Below are positions 43,096 through 52,253 of a DNA stretch of 64,000 nt, in pieces. The notes below the pieces were generated by a model. That model was not told the origin of the DNA and did no database searches. It saw only the letters and a program-made list of their open reading frames with translations. How positions within the stretch are numbered: position 1 is the first letter of the stretch; the number at the start of each line of letters is the position of its first letter. Source of the DNA: Desulfobacteraceae bacterium UBA2174 (lineage in GTDB: Bacteria; Desulfobacterota; Desulfobacteria; Desulfobacterales; UBA2174); the NCBI GenBank assembly GCA_002327445.1, contig DCWA01000009.1, forward strand, positions 1-64,000, in the 5' to 3' direction. The translations under genes and the position numbers were made by a program.

Positions 43096-44649
43096 TCAAG
43101 GCGCGGCCTCCTGCACTTCGAACCCGCAGACGCCGCAGTCCCGGCGGCTGAACTCCACGCCGATCAGATAGACCGGATCGCCCCGGTCCAGGTACTTGTC
43201 GGCATAGCTCTTGGCCAAAAGTTGCGCCAGGGCCTTTCCTTCGGGTTCGGCTTCCACCACCTTGAACTCGAACAAAAAAACCCGTCCCTCGAACAGCACC
43301 GCCATGTCCACCCGGTCCTGACTGGTGGTGTCCTCCACCCGGATGTCCAGGCCCAGGGCCGCGAAGTGGCTGTAAAACACGCTGGCATAGTAGCCTTCGT
43401 ATTCGCCGATGGCGTTGCGCCGGTGCCAGTCGTGCGGTATCGCGGCAAAGAGGGCCTGAAAATGCCGCTCGAGTCCTCTGAAATCCGCCGCCTGAAGCAG
43501 CCGCACCAGCCCCAGGCGCAGTTGCGACTCGCGGCCCGCATCCCCCAGAAAGGCTCCGGTGAGAATGACGTTGAGGCTCTGGTAGACCTCCCGGTTGGGA
43601 TAGCGCAGATGGAAAAACCGCGAGCCGGCGATCTCTTCCACCCGGTCCACGGTCAGATACCCCGTCTGAAAGAGCAGCGCCTCCACCGGCATGGTGTCCA
43701 CGTCGAAGGTCGACAGCAGCATCTCCGAGGCGATGGTCTCCCCGAGTTTGGGCGTGAAGGTCCCCCGCTCCAGCAGCAGTTTGACCAGAAAGGTGGGCGT
43801 GCCGGATTCGAACCAGTAGTTACCGAAGGTCCGCTTGGCAAAAAAAAGCAGGATATCGAAAGGATTATAAACATTTTCGCCAAGCCATCGGTATCCGTCG
43901 TACCACTGGCGTACCGCCTCGCGGTCCACCCCTTCCAGCTCAGGAGAAAATACTGTCTCAAGGTCTTTTTCGGTGTACCCGCAGATGGCCGAATACGGCG
44001 CCTCCACGGTCAAATCGCGCAGGTTGTTGAGTCCTGAAAAGATCCCGGCCTTGCTGAACTTGGACACCCCGGTCAAGAAGGCGAAGCGCACATGGGCGTC
44101 GCTGTCCTTGATCACCGAGTAAAAATCGCGCAGCACCTCCCGCAGCCGCAGCGCCTCCTCGCGATCCTCGATGCGGTCCAGAATCGGCTTGTCGTACTCG
44201 TCCACCAGCACCACCACCCGCCGGCCCGTCTGTTCGTGGGCCTGGCGGACAAGCGCCTTGAACCGGATATTGATCTCGGAAAACGGAACTTGGAGGCTGT
44301 ATTGCTGCTCATACTGCGACAGTTGGGCGATCAAACTCTGCTGCAGCGCCTCCACCGAACCGGGCACCCCGCCGGCGAAGCTGAAAGCCAGCACCGGATA
44401 CACCGCCGACCAGTCCCAGCGCGCCTCGGCATACAGCCCCGCAAACAGCTCGCGGCTGCCGGAAAACAGCTCCTTGAACGTGTCGATGAGCAGGCTCTTG
44501 CCGAAACGCCGGGGACGGGAAAGGAAGTAATAGCTTCCCTCTTCGATCAACGACAGCACGAAGACGGTCTTGTCCACATAGTAGTAGTCGGCTTGCCGGA
44601 TCTTGCGAAACGACTGCACGCCGATGGGCAGCTTCTTTTTGGCGGTCAT
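43096..44649 (-). CDS. AAA-ATPase-like / PD-(D/E)XK nuclease family protein
   Basis: Member of the widely duplicated AAA-ATPase-like plus DUF1703-type nuclease family, whose role is unknown. The start ATG 44649 (MTAKKKLPIGVQSF) follows a GGGGG-type ribosome site, while the codon 21 bp upstream is TTG. The 517-residue protein has an N-terminal ATPase domain with a Walker-A-like PRRFGKSLLIDTF and Walker-B-like VVVLVDEYDKPI. The C-terminal nuclease-like core is DRVDMAVLFEGRVFLFEFK. It appears intact. A broken partial copy lies just downstream, so this type of gene has been copied within the island. Confidence 0.85.
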   Translation of the reverse strand: MTAKKKLPIGVQSFRKIRQADYYYVDKTVFVLSLIEEGSYYFLSRPRRFGKSLLIDTFKELFSGSRELFAGLYAEARWDWSAVYPVLAFSFAGGVPGSVEALQQSLIAQLSQYEQQYSLQVPFSEINIRFKALVRQAHEQTGRRVVVLVDEYDKPILDRIEDREEALRLREVLRDFYSVIKDSDAHVRFAFLTGVSKFSKAGIFSGLNNLRDLTVEAPYSAICGYTEKDLETVFSPELEGVDREAVRQWYDGYRWLGENVYNPFDILLFFAKRTFGNYWFESGTPTFLVKLLLERGTFTPKLGETIASEMLLSTFDVDTMPVEALLFQTGYLTVDRVEEIAGSRFFHLRYPNREVYQSLNVILTGAFLGDAGRESQLRLGLVRLLQAADFRGLERHFQALFAAIPHDWHRRNAIGEYEGYYASVFYSHFAALGLDIRVEDTTSQDRVDMAVLFEGRVFLFEFKVVEAEPEGKALAQLLAKSYADKYLDRGDPVYLIGVEFSRRDCGVCGFEVQEAAP

Positions 44650-44801
44650 CGGTTGGGCCCCCTTGCGCAAGGACGACGGTGAAAAGAATCAACTCGCCTG
44701 GCAATGAACAGGCCGGGCCAGCGCAATGAAGAATAGCCGATTTCAGGCGGCATGCCAAGAAAGTGTACTTTTTACAATTATCACCGATTTTCGCGGAGTT
44801 T

Positions 44802-46577
44802 TAACCGTCACAGCAATATAAGAATCAGAATTTGTATTTACTGAAAAACGAACTCAAGTTTAGCATCCCCCAGCCAAGATGCTTTGGTCGGCAAGCGGTG
44901 CCACGGCGCGTTTCTCAAGATCGGGTTGTGTGCCCTTCGGGGGAAAGTCACGATCAGCCGATCGGCCGTCAGGACCACTTGTCCTTTGCCTTTGACAAAA
45001 TGCCGATACACCTTGGCCGCGTCGCATTCCTCGAAGCCGCGCAGCTTGGCGGCCAGCATGCTGTACAACGTGTCGGCCACCACGGTCATGACCACATCGA
45101 AGTGGACTTTGGTCAGGATCGGAGACGACAGGGCATTGAGGCTGAAGAACTTGACCGCCTCGGCGATGGAGTTTTCCACCCGCCAGCGGCGGGCATAGTC
45201 GCTGACGATGCGTTCCACCGGCGAGTCCGTGTCGTTTGTGATCAGAAAAGCCGGCTTCTCATGGCCGTTGCCGCGGATGGCGACCTGGCGCAGAGTGCCG
45301 CGATAGCCGGTTAGTTCGACCATGGACTGGTACACCTGAGGGTTGGGGTATTTGCGTTTCGCGTGCGGGATATGGATCTTTTCCCAAGGGCCGACCGCAT
45401 CGAGGCCCTGGATCAGGTTTTTACCACGGCGTCGAAGGGTGATGAACTTGACGCCCAAGTCGTTGAGTTGTGACAGGTTTGCATAGGTGGTGAATTTCGA
45501 GTCGAAGATCAGTGTCGGGTTCATTCCGCGCCGGGCCTTCTTCCAGAAGGTCAGAAACTCCAGGATCTGATCGTCGGCTTCCCGGCGTTGGATATCGGCG
45601 GCCGTGTAGAGAACCAGTTTGGAGCCGGCATCTTGGCTCACAAGGGTCAACGCCCCTTTCATGCGCTTGTTTCTGGCCCCGGCCCAATGCTCCTGAAGAA
45701 CGGACTGATCGCCAAAGTGAGGGATGGTGTGAAAGTCCAGGTTGACGATGCTTTTGTCGTAAAGGCCGATGCGGTCGGCCTGCCGGACGAAGGCTTTCTG
45801 CAATTTATACAGATGGATGGCATCCAGCGAGTAAGAGTAGGTGGACATGGCCGTGCATTTGGGCAGCACGTTGAGACCGGCAAACAGGCCCAAGCCGGCA
45901 TCGAAGCTGTGATCGTTGATGCGGGCAAAGCGCTCGGTGCCGATGAGCTTCACGGCTAAAAAAGACAGAAAATACTGCAAGGCCGGGATCGTCTTGCTGC
46001 CTGGAAGGCCGGCCTCGGCGACGACCTTGGCCAGATCGAGTTGCTCGATAAACGGGGCAAAAAGGAATACGCCGGCCGCGTCACAATCGACTTTGCACGG
46101 TTCGCCGACAGAAACCATCCGGGATGCCTCCGGAACCCGAGCGCCCTGGACGGTGAGGCCGATCTTGAGACGGGTGCGCCGCGGCAGACGCGGGTAGCCC
46201 TCTTCGGCCAGCACCCGTTCGACGGTGCGAACGGACAGATCGATGCCGTCTTCCGACAGCAGTTGGACGATTTCTCCGGCAGACAGGCGTTGTTGGCGCC
46301 ATGCGCAGATCTTTTCCCGAGTGGCCCGGTCAACGGCCCTGCGGTTGATTTTACCCTCAGGAACGGGTTCGGCAAAATCAATTTTTCCATGGATGAATTG
46401 GTGCCGGAGCAGGTGAACGTAGCTTTGAGAATAACCGAAACGATCAGCCACGACCCTGGCCGGCTGTCTGTCGACAAAGGAGGCCCTGAGCGCCTCGTAG
46501 CGCCGTTGCCATTCTTGCCCGGGGTGCAGGAAGAATTTTTCGTCGGCCATGCGATTTTTTATAGTATGTGACGCTTA
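44802..46577. mobile_element. Insertion sequence of about 1.8 kb, DDE transposase
   Basis: The single transposase gene is bordered by imperfect terminal inverted repeats. The left end (44802-44826) begins TAACCGTCACAGC and the right end (46553-46577, minus) begins TAAGCGTCACATAC, and both share a later AATC. No clear target-site duplication could be seen. The family is uncertain (an IS4- or ISNCY-like layout is possible). A 16-bp inverted repeat also lies outside both ends. Confidence 0.7.
44838..46550 (-). CDS. IS transposase with N-terminal helix-turn-helix
   Basis: A 570-residue transposase. The N-terminal third looks like a DNA-binding part with two helix-turn-helix stretches (ARVVADRFGYSQSYVHLLRH and later SAGEIVQLLSEDGIDLSVRT). 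The catalytic part contains NLDFHTIPHFG, LIFDSKFTTYANLSQL and a late RRWRVENSIAEAVKFF, in the order expected of a DDE enzyme (Asp, Asp, Glu). Length and reading frame appear intact, so the element may be active. No ribosome site is obvious, which is common for transposases. Confidence 0.82.
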   Translation of the reverse strand: MADEKFFLHPGQEWQRRYEALRASFVDRQPARVVADRFGYSQSYVHLLRHQFIHGKIDFAEPVPEGKINRRAVDRATREKICAWRQQRLSAGEIVQLLSEDGIDLSVRTVERVLAEEGYPRLPRRTRLKIGLTVQGARVPEASRMVSVGEPCKVDCDAAGVFLFAPFIEQLDLAKVVAEAGLPGSKTIPALQYFLSFLAVKLIGTERFARINDHSFDAGLGLFAGLNVLPKCTAMSTYSYSLDAIHLYKLQKAFVRQADRIGLYDKSIVNLDFHTIPHFGDQSVLQEHWAGARNKRMKGALTLVSQDAGSKLVLYTAADIQRREADDQILEFLTFWKKARRGMNPTLIFDSKFTTYANLSQLNDLGVKFITLRRRGKNLIQGLDAVGPWEKIHIPHAKRKYPNPQVYQSMVELTGYRGTLRQVAIRGNGHEKPAFLITNDTDSPVERIVSDYARRWRVENSIAEAVKFFSLNALSSPILTKVHFDVVMTVVADTLYSMLAAKLRGFEECDAAKVYRHFVKGKGQVVLTADRLIVTFPRRAHNPILRNAPWHRLPTKASWLGDAKLEFVFQ

Positions 46578-46994
46578 CCATGTCAATAGAGAAATGTTAA
46601 AATAAATCGATTGGCTGAGTTGGTGCTCTGATATCTCGCCAGACTTTTGGCTTATATATTGATATTAATGGAGATTTTAGATTGGTTGCCCGGTACCGGA
46701 ATTGGACTGGCGTCATTTTAACTTCAGCGGAGAACCTTTTTAAGGCGTCATGGTATATAAAGGCACAGCTTAAAACCATGGCGCATGAAAACTCTATCTG
46801 TATGATTTAGCTTATCATTTCCGTATCTCGGGTTTTTTGTAAGCTGAAAAGGCTTATATGGAAAACGTTCCGCGAAAATCGGTGTTTAGCCAAAAATGGT
46901 CGCTCGGAACGCGCCGAAGGCGCCTGTGGCTTTCGAACGCGAAGTCGAATGAGCCCTGACATCCGAGACCCGTCAACCCAAGAGAGGAGGAGGT
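46578..46994. other. Gene-free stretch between the IS element and the acyl-CoA ligase
   Basis: No convincing gene is seen. It contains the right copy of a 16-bp inverted repeat (46869-46884) whose partner is at 44782-44797. A long AT-rich first half is followed by a GC-rich second half, and a strong AGGAGGAGG ribosome site lies just before the ligase gene. Confidence 0.5.
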
Positions 46995-48605
46995 ATGCCC
47001 GAGCTGAAGGTGAACTTTGACATTTTGTCACCAGTGAAATTTTTGGTCCGCAGTGCCGAGGTTTACCCGGACAAGGTGGCGGTGGTGTACGGCGATGAGC
47101 GCTACACGTACCGGCAATTTTACGAGCGGGTCGATCGGTTGGCCAGCGCCCTGATCAGCCGCGGGGTCGGCAAGGGGGACAAGGTCGCCTTCATCTGTCC
47201 CAATACCCCGCCCATGCTCGAAGCCCATTATGCAGTGCCGATGATCGGTGCCGCGCTGGTGAGCGTCAACATCCGTCTTTCGGCCCAGGAGGTCAATTAC
47301 ATTCTCGACCACTCCGACGCCAAGGCGGTTTTCGCGGACAACGAGTTCGCCCACCTGGTGAACGCCCGGCCAGGCGCCTTGCCCAAAGTGGAAGCCCTGG
47401 TGAATATTTGTGACGTCAGCGCCGAGAAGCCACTGGACGGGCCGAGCTATCCCGATTTTCTGGCCACTGGATCGTCGAAGCCGGTCACCATCGACGTGGA
47501 TGACGAGTACCGGGTGGCCACCATCAACTATACCAGCGGCACCACCGGGCTTCCCAAGGGCGTCATGTACCATCATCGCGGCGCCTACCTCAACGCCATA
47601 GGGGAAATGCTGGAGTGCAATTTCATCCATGATTCGGTCTATCTGTGGACCCTGCCGATGTTTCACTGCAACGGCTGGTGCTTCACCTGGGGCGTGACTG
47701 CCATGGGCGGCACCCACGTCTGCCTTCGCCAAGTGGCGCCTGCGGAGATTTTCCGTCTCATTGAAACCGAGGGCGTCTCTCATCTGTGCGCCGCGCCCAC
47801 AGTGCTGATTTCCATGGCGAACTATCCGGGCGCCCGAGGATACCAGATGCTCCGGCGGCTGGAGATCATGACTGCCGGCGCGCCGCCGTCTCCCACCATC
47901 ATTCAGACCATGGAGACCATGGGCGCCAACATCACCCATACCTACGGTTTGACGGAGGTATTCGGCCCCCATAGCGTCTGTGCCTGGAAAGCGGAGTGGA
48001 ACGATCTGCCCCTTGAGGAGAAAGCCAAGATCAAGGCACGCCAGGGCGTCCCGTTCATTCTGACTCATTACATGGACGTGGTGGATCCCAAGACGATGCA
48101 GCCGGTGCCGCGGGATGGTGTGACGATCTGAGAGATCGTCATGCGCGGCAACAACGTGATGATCGGATACTACAAGGATGCCGAAGCCACCGCGACGGCT
48201 TTTGCCGGTGGGTGGTTCCACAGCGGGGACCTGGCCGTGATGCACCCGGACAATTACGCGCAGATCATGGACCGGAAGAAGGACATCATCATCAGCGGCG
48301 GGGAAAACATCTCCACCGTGGAGGTGGAGAACGTGATCTACCGGCACCCGGACGTGTTGGAGGTAGCGGTGGTGCCGATTCCCGACCCCAAGTGGGGCGA
48401 GGTGCCCAAGGCCTTCGTGGTGCCCCGAGAAGGGGCGAGCCCAACGGCGGAAGACATTATCGAATTCTGCAAACAGAACCTGGCGCGCTTCAAGGCACCC
48501 AAGGTGGTGGAGTTCGGCGAGCTGCCCAAAACCGCCACTGGCAAGATCCAGAAGTTCAAGCTGCGCGAGAAGGAGTGGGCCGGCCGAGATCGGCGGGTCA
48601 ACTGA
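46995..48605 (+). pseudogene. Acyl-CoA synthetase (AMP-forming) interrupted by in-frame TGA
   Basis: ATP-dependent fatty acid or aryl acid CoA ligase of the ANL superfamily. The first part (to 48131) carries the AMP-binding motif YTSGTTGLPKGVMY and THTYGLTEVFGP. The second part, in the same frame, has MRGNNVMIGYY, FHSGDLAVMHPDNYAQIMDR and the C-terminal catalytic LPKTATGKIQKFKLR. The frame is broken only by TGA at 48129-48131, exactly where the family has a conserved Gly (G-E-I-V-M-R-G). A GGA to TGA change explains it. No other lesion is visible, so the event is recent, or a sequence error, or read through. The full protein would have about 536 residues. Confidence 0.8.
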
Positions 48606-48813
48606 GGACGTCGGGCGGGACCTCCGTCAAGCGAAAGGTTTCCGCTATTAATCATCAATAATATCAATTATTTGCTTGGCGATGATCGGAAAGCGTCTCT
48701 GCGTCGGAAAAGCAGGCTGAAGATAGTAGAATCCTGTTTTTCGATTTATGCGTATGAATCCCTCAAATCGGAGCTTGCGCAGGATTCCTTTTAGCTCACT
48801 TGACACTTTTTCT

Positions 48814-48918
48814 GAGTGACTAAAATTACGAGTGACTAAAGTGACTAAAGTGGTGGAGTCGCTTTGCTCCGGTTTTTATATAGCTGCCAGGATTTCTTCA
48901 CTTTAGCTCACTTTAGTG
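48814..48918. repeat. Direct and inverted AGTGACTAAA repeats
   Basis: GAGTGACTAAA occurs at 48814-48824 and 48830-48840, followed by GTGACTAAA at 48841-48849. The segment around 48834-48852 is mirrored by CACTTTAGCTCACTTTAGTG (48899-48918) with one inserted base, so a stem-loop can form. It lies between the ligase and the BrxC remnant; no gene is seen in 48606-48960. Confidence 0.6.
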
Positions 48919-48960
48919 CCTTACTCCTGAGTTACTGTCACAAAAAACAAGAAAATCTCT

Positions 48961-49917
48961 TTGCGCCTTTGCGTCTTTTATCGCAATGCATCCTTTCAAC
49001 CCAAAATCGGCGTCGATTTCGCCGAACTGATCAAGGCCAACGAAAACCACAAGGCGGTGTTCAGCGACGATATTCCCGAACTGACCCCGTCGGTGGTGGC
49101 CCAAACCATCCGCCAGACCACCGGCACCCGGGAAAAGGAGGTGCAGGACATGCACCATATCCTGGTGGCCAACAACCTTCCCGGAGCCGATGTGCTCGGC
49201 AATGCCGTCAACCTCATGCGGGCCGTGCGCACCGACAGCGAAGAGCAGACCATTTCCACCTTCAACAGTTTCTTCAAGGAACTCAAGGAGGCCATCAAGC
49301 GGGCCGCCGAGTTGGCCGCCGTTCTGCACGAGCCCAAGCTCCTGGATCTGAAGGCGGCCAGGAAGGTCCTGGATACCATGTGGCCCTTTCTGGCAAAGGA
49401 ACCGGACCTGGATGACTGCCTCCGCGACCATGCCGAGCGGCTGTCTGACCTTCTGGCCAGGGAAACCTTCTACCGCGAAATGGTCGCCATCGACCAACAT
49501 GCCCGCGAGTTGAAGGCCGAATACCGGCGGCGTTTCGAAGCGGCGGCGCAGACCCGGCAGAAGGTTTACACCGAGGCCATCCAATCCTTGCAGAAGACCC
49601 CTGGCTGGGAGAAGCTCACCGCCGACCAGAAGACGGTCATCGAGGAACCGTTGGCCCAATTTGTAGCGGCTCCCAACGACGCGACCATGGCAATTTCTCA
49701 GCTTCGTGCCGATTGCGACGCAGCGGTCGGCCGGCTCAACAAGGCCGTGGAAGACATGGTGCGCTTGGTGGACGGCAGCCGGGTGGTGCGGGTGAAGGTA
49801 TCGGATTTCTTTTTCGGTGGGGTGGAAACCGAAGAGCAGTTGGAGGCGGCCATCAAAGGTCTGAAAGAGGAGTGCGAGCGACACATCGGGGCCGGGAGAA
49901 AAGTGCTGATTCAATAA
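48961..49917 (+). pseudogene. brxC: C-terminal fragment of BREX protein BrxC
   Basis: The 318-residue frame matches the C-terminal end of the large BREX P-loop protein BrxC: ELTPSVVAQTIRQTTGTREKE, then GETFYREM-like ETFYREMVAIDQHA, and the closing VRVKVSDFFFGGVETEEQL. Full BrxC has about 1,200 residues and the Walker motifs in its N-terminal half, which are missing here. The first 15 or so residues are encoded by unrelated repeat-like DNA (TTGCGCCTTTGCGTC type). It is therefore a 5'-truncated remnant, not a working gene. It is identified by motif recall, without a database search. Confidence 0.75.
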
Positions 49918-50041
49918 ATACAGCAAGATACGAGTCGAGTTGGTCTTGTTGAGCTTGTTTCAGCGCACTGTGATAAGAAATAGGGGGCCGAATTCTTATT
50001 TCATAAAACGGCCTTTTTCTCGTATGTGAATAGCGCGTATT

Positions 50042-50118
50042 GCTGTCATTCCGAACGCAGTGAGGAATCTTGGCGCCTCAAAGAGATCCCTCGTCGCGTT
50101 GCTCCTCGGGATGACAGC
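50042..50118. repeat. Palindromic repeat, copy 1
   Basis: GCTGTCATTCC at the left and GGGATGACAGC at the right pair across a 77-bp unit that also contains GAGGAATCTT and AGATCCCTCGTCGCG. A related copy lies at 53600-53700. It sits in the 339-bp gap 49918-50256, where no gene was seen. Confidence 0.75.
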
Positions 50119-50256
50119 GTGGGAGGGGGGAAACCGCGGACACATCCTTGACCCCAGCGGTCGGAAAAGTGGCCGGCGGCAGCGCTGAATTAGAAAGCTC
50201 TCCAACAGGCATGAAATGGACAAATGCACACGCCACCGGATCCGGAAGGTCTCATC

Positions 50257-51570
50257 ATGACCAGAACCCGTTTCAATGGAAAACGTCCCCATGGCGCCAC
50301 GCGCATCGAGGCGCTCAACTACCGTTGCCTGCGCTACGTACGGCGGGACCTGCGACCTTTTCATCTTCTCGTGGGGCCGAACGCCTCGGGGAAATCCACC
50401 CTGCTGGACGTGCTGAACTTTCTTGGAGACCTCGTGCGCTCGGACCTGGATACCGCCGTGCGCGGGGATCCGCGTCTCGATATTATTTTTCGTGCGCCCG
50501 ATCCGCAGCATCTGACCTGGATGCGCCGGGGACAGAGTTTTGAGCTGGCCATCGAAATGGCCATACCGGAAGCCGTTCGAAAGGCCAAGGAGACGCCTCA
50601 AGAAGTTGTGCGCTACGAGGTGTGCATCGAGGTGGAGAACCAGGCGCGCATCGCAGTGGAAAACGTCTGGCTCAAACCGGCCGATGCCGATGATCCTGTC
50701 GCCAGTCCGCGTCAGGCGCTACTTTTTCCGGTGCAGGAACAACCCCCCGAGCACATCGTGCGTTTACCGAACAAAAAGAGCCCTCGAGGGTGGAAAAAAG
50801 TGGTCTCTCGGAGCGAGTCGGGCCAGACCTACTTCATTGCCGAAACCACGGGTTGGAATGCGCCTTTCGCCCTTTCGCCCCACAAAACGTCACTTGCCAG
50901 CCTTCCCGAAGACCGCAACCGCTTCCCTTGTGCCCTGTGGCTTCGCGATGTCTTTTCTTCCGGGGTGCGGCGATTGGCCTTGTCCGCCGAAGCCATGCGG
51001 TTGCCTTCCGCTCCGACCCTTCAGGCGGGATATTTGCCGGATGGTTCAAACCTGCCCTATGTGGTGGCGCGTCTGGAGGAAAAAGAGGATCTTTACAAGC
51101 GCTGGATCGCTCACGTCCAGGAGGCCTTGCCGGACATCGAAACCGTGACGACGGCGGAAAGACCCGAAGATCGGCACCGTTACCTGATCGTCCGCTATCG
51201 CAACGGCCTCGAAGCCCCTTCGTGGCTGATTTCTGACGGTACCTTGCGGACTCTGGCGCTGACACTCCTGGCGTATGCCACCGACACCAAGGGCGGCTTG
51301 CTGCTCATCGAGGAGCCGGAAAACGGTATCCATCCCCGCGCGGCCCAGACCGTGTTTCAGGCCCTTTCATCGGTCTACGACACCCAGATTCTGATCGCCA
51401 CCCATTCGCCGCTGATCCTGGGGCTTGCCTCTCTGGACGATCTCTTGTGCTTCGGCCGCACCGAGGAGGGCGCGACCGACATCGTCGCCGGCCGCGAACA
51501 TCCGCGCCTGCGGGACTGGCAAGGCACGCTGGACCTGTCCACCCTTTTTGCCGCGGGGGTGCTCGGATGA
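50257..51570 (+). CDS. AAA family ATPase (SMC/RecF-like), BREX-locus accessory
   Basis: Predicted ATPase of the OLD/AAA_15-AAA_21 type found in anti-phage systems. From ATG 50257 (GGAAGG upstream; an ATG 33 bp earlier is possible) it has 437 residues. Walker A is LVGPNASGKSTLLDVLN. The C-terminal half has the signature-like WLISDGTLRTLALTLLAY, Walker B GGLLLIEEPENGIHPRA and IATHSPLIL. The large insert between them is typical. It is translationally coupled (ATGA) to the next gene, a TOPRIM-like protein, and sits between BREX remnants. Possible role: DNA- or damage-sensing switch controlling the partner. Confidence 0.88.
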   Translation: MTRTRFNGKRPHGATRIEALNYRCLRYVRRDLRPFHLLVGPNASGKSTLLDVLNFLGDLVRSDLDTAVRGDPRLDIIFRAPDPQHLTWMRRGQSFELAIEMAIPEAVRKAKETPQEVVRYEVCIEVENQARIAVENVWLKPADADDPVASPRQALLFPVQEQPPEHIVRLPNKKSPRGWKKVVSRSESGQTYFIAETTGWNAPFALSPHKTSLASLPEDRNRFPCALWLRDVFSSGVRRLALSAEAMRLPSAPTLQAGYLPDGSNLPYVVARLEEKEDLYKRWIAHVQEALPDIETVTTAERPEDRHRYLIVRYRNGLEAPSWLISDGTLRTLALTLLAYATDTKGGLLLIEEPENGIHPRAAQTVFQALSSVYDTQILIATHSPLILGLASLDDLLCFGRTEEGATDIVAGREHPRLRDWQGTLDLSTLFAAGVLG

Positions 51571-52190
51571 ATCCGGAATTGATCTTGCTTGTAGCCGACA
51601 AGAACATGGAAGCAGGATTGGACGGCCTTCTGAGCCGGCGCAGAAAATCCCTTGGACTGGCGGATTTTTCCTATGAAGTGCATGTCCATCCCCGCCATGA
51701 TCCCGGTTGCTATCACGATGGTGCGGTTTTGTTGCACGGTCTGATCGGTGGAGCGAACAGGTACGGGCTTTTGGTTTTCGACTTTGCCTGGGATGGAAAC
51801 CCGCATTCAAACGCTGCCGAGACGGAAGCCGCCGTGCGGGAAAAATTCAGACAACTGGGCATCGAAGAGCGCGCCGAAGTGGTCGTCATCGATCCGGAAC
51901 TGGAAATTTGGGTATGGAGCGCATCGCCCCATGTGGAAGACGTGCTGGGATGGAAGGGTTCGACCCCGCCGCTCAGATCCTGGCTTCGCAATCAGGGTTT
52001 GTGGGGCGATGATCGGCCCAAGCCGCAAGATCCTAAACGAGCCATGGAAGACGCCCTTTACGAGAAACGTATCCCGCGGTCATCCTCACTTTACCGGCAG
52101 CTTGCCGAAAAAGTGGGGTTGACGACATGCCGGGATGCCTCGCTCCAGCGCATCGTCAAGCCGCTCAGAGGTTGGTTCCCCGCAAAATGA
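51567..52190 (+). CDS. Candidate TOPRIM-like partner of the AAA ATPase
   Basis: No named family is recognised with confidence. The 207-residue protein starts in a 4-bp overlap with the ATPase stop. Its acidic motifs are spaced like a TOPRIM fold: ILLVADKNMEAGLDGLL, then YGLLVFDFAWDGNP, then AEVVVIDPELEIWVW. That resembles the DUF4276/DUF4435-type partners of AAA ATPases in defence pairs. It may be a nuclease or a sensor for the ATPase. The fold assignment is inferred from motif spacing only. It is intact while the BREX genes on both sides are broken. Confidence 0.7.
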   Translation: MNPELILLVADKNMEAGLDGLLSRRRKSLGLADFSYEVHVHPRHDPGCYHDGAVLLHGLIGGANRYGLLVFDFAWDGNPHSNAAETEAAVREKFRQLGIEERAEVVVIDPELEIWVWSASPHVEDVLGWKGSTPPLRSWLRNQGLWGDDRPKPQDPKRAMEDALYEKRIPRSSSLYRQLAEKVGLTTCRDASLQRIVKPLRGWFPAK

Positions 52191-52253
52191 GGGCCGCGCC
52201 GGGAACGCCGCGCCCCGATTCGGCCAAAGTTAGGATGCCAAAGGCATACACAG

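Noticed and set aside
42308..43099. 263-codon minus-strand frame over the pseudogene area
   Set aside because: Its text is a mixture of out-of-frame ATPase and MFS remnants; only a short N-terminal piece looks protein-like and no family is recognisable.
46597..47031. Two short minus-strand frames before the acyl-CoA ligase
   Set aside because: No ribosome site or recognisable motif, and one overlaps the ligase start antisense; the DNA looks like intergenic repeat.
48129..48164. Selenocysteine insertion (TGA plus downstream hairpin) in the acyl-CoA ligase
   Set aside because: The family has a conserved glycine, not cysteine, at this place, and one GGA to TGA change explains it; the hairpin loop lacks a clear SelB-type signature.
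48814..48918. Short repeats that could suggest a CRISPR array
   Set aside because: Units are about 10 bp, unevenly spaced and partly inverted; no regular spacers and no cas genes nearby.
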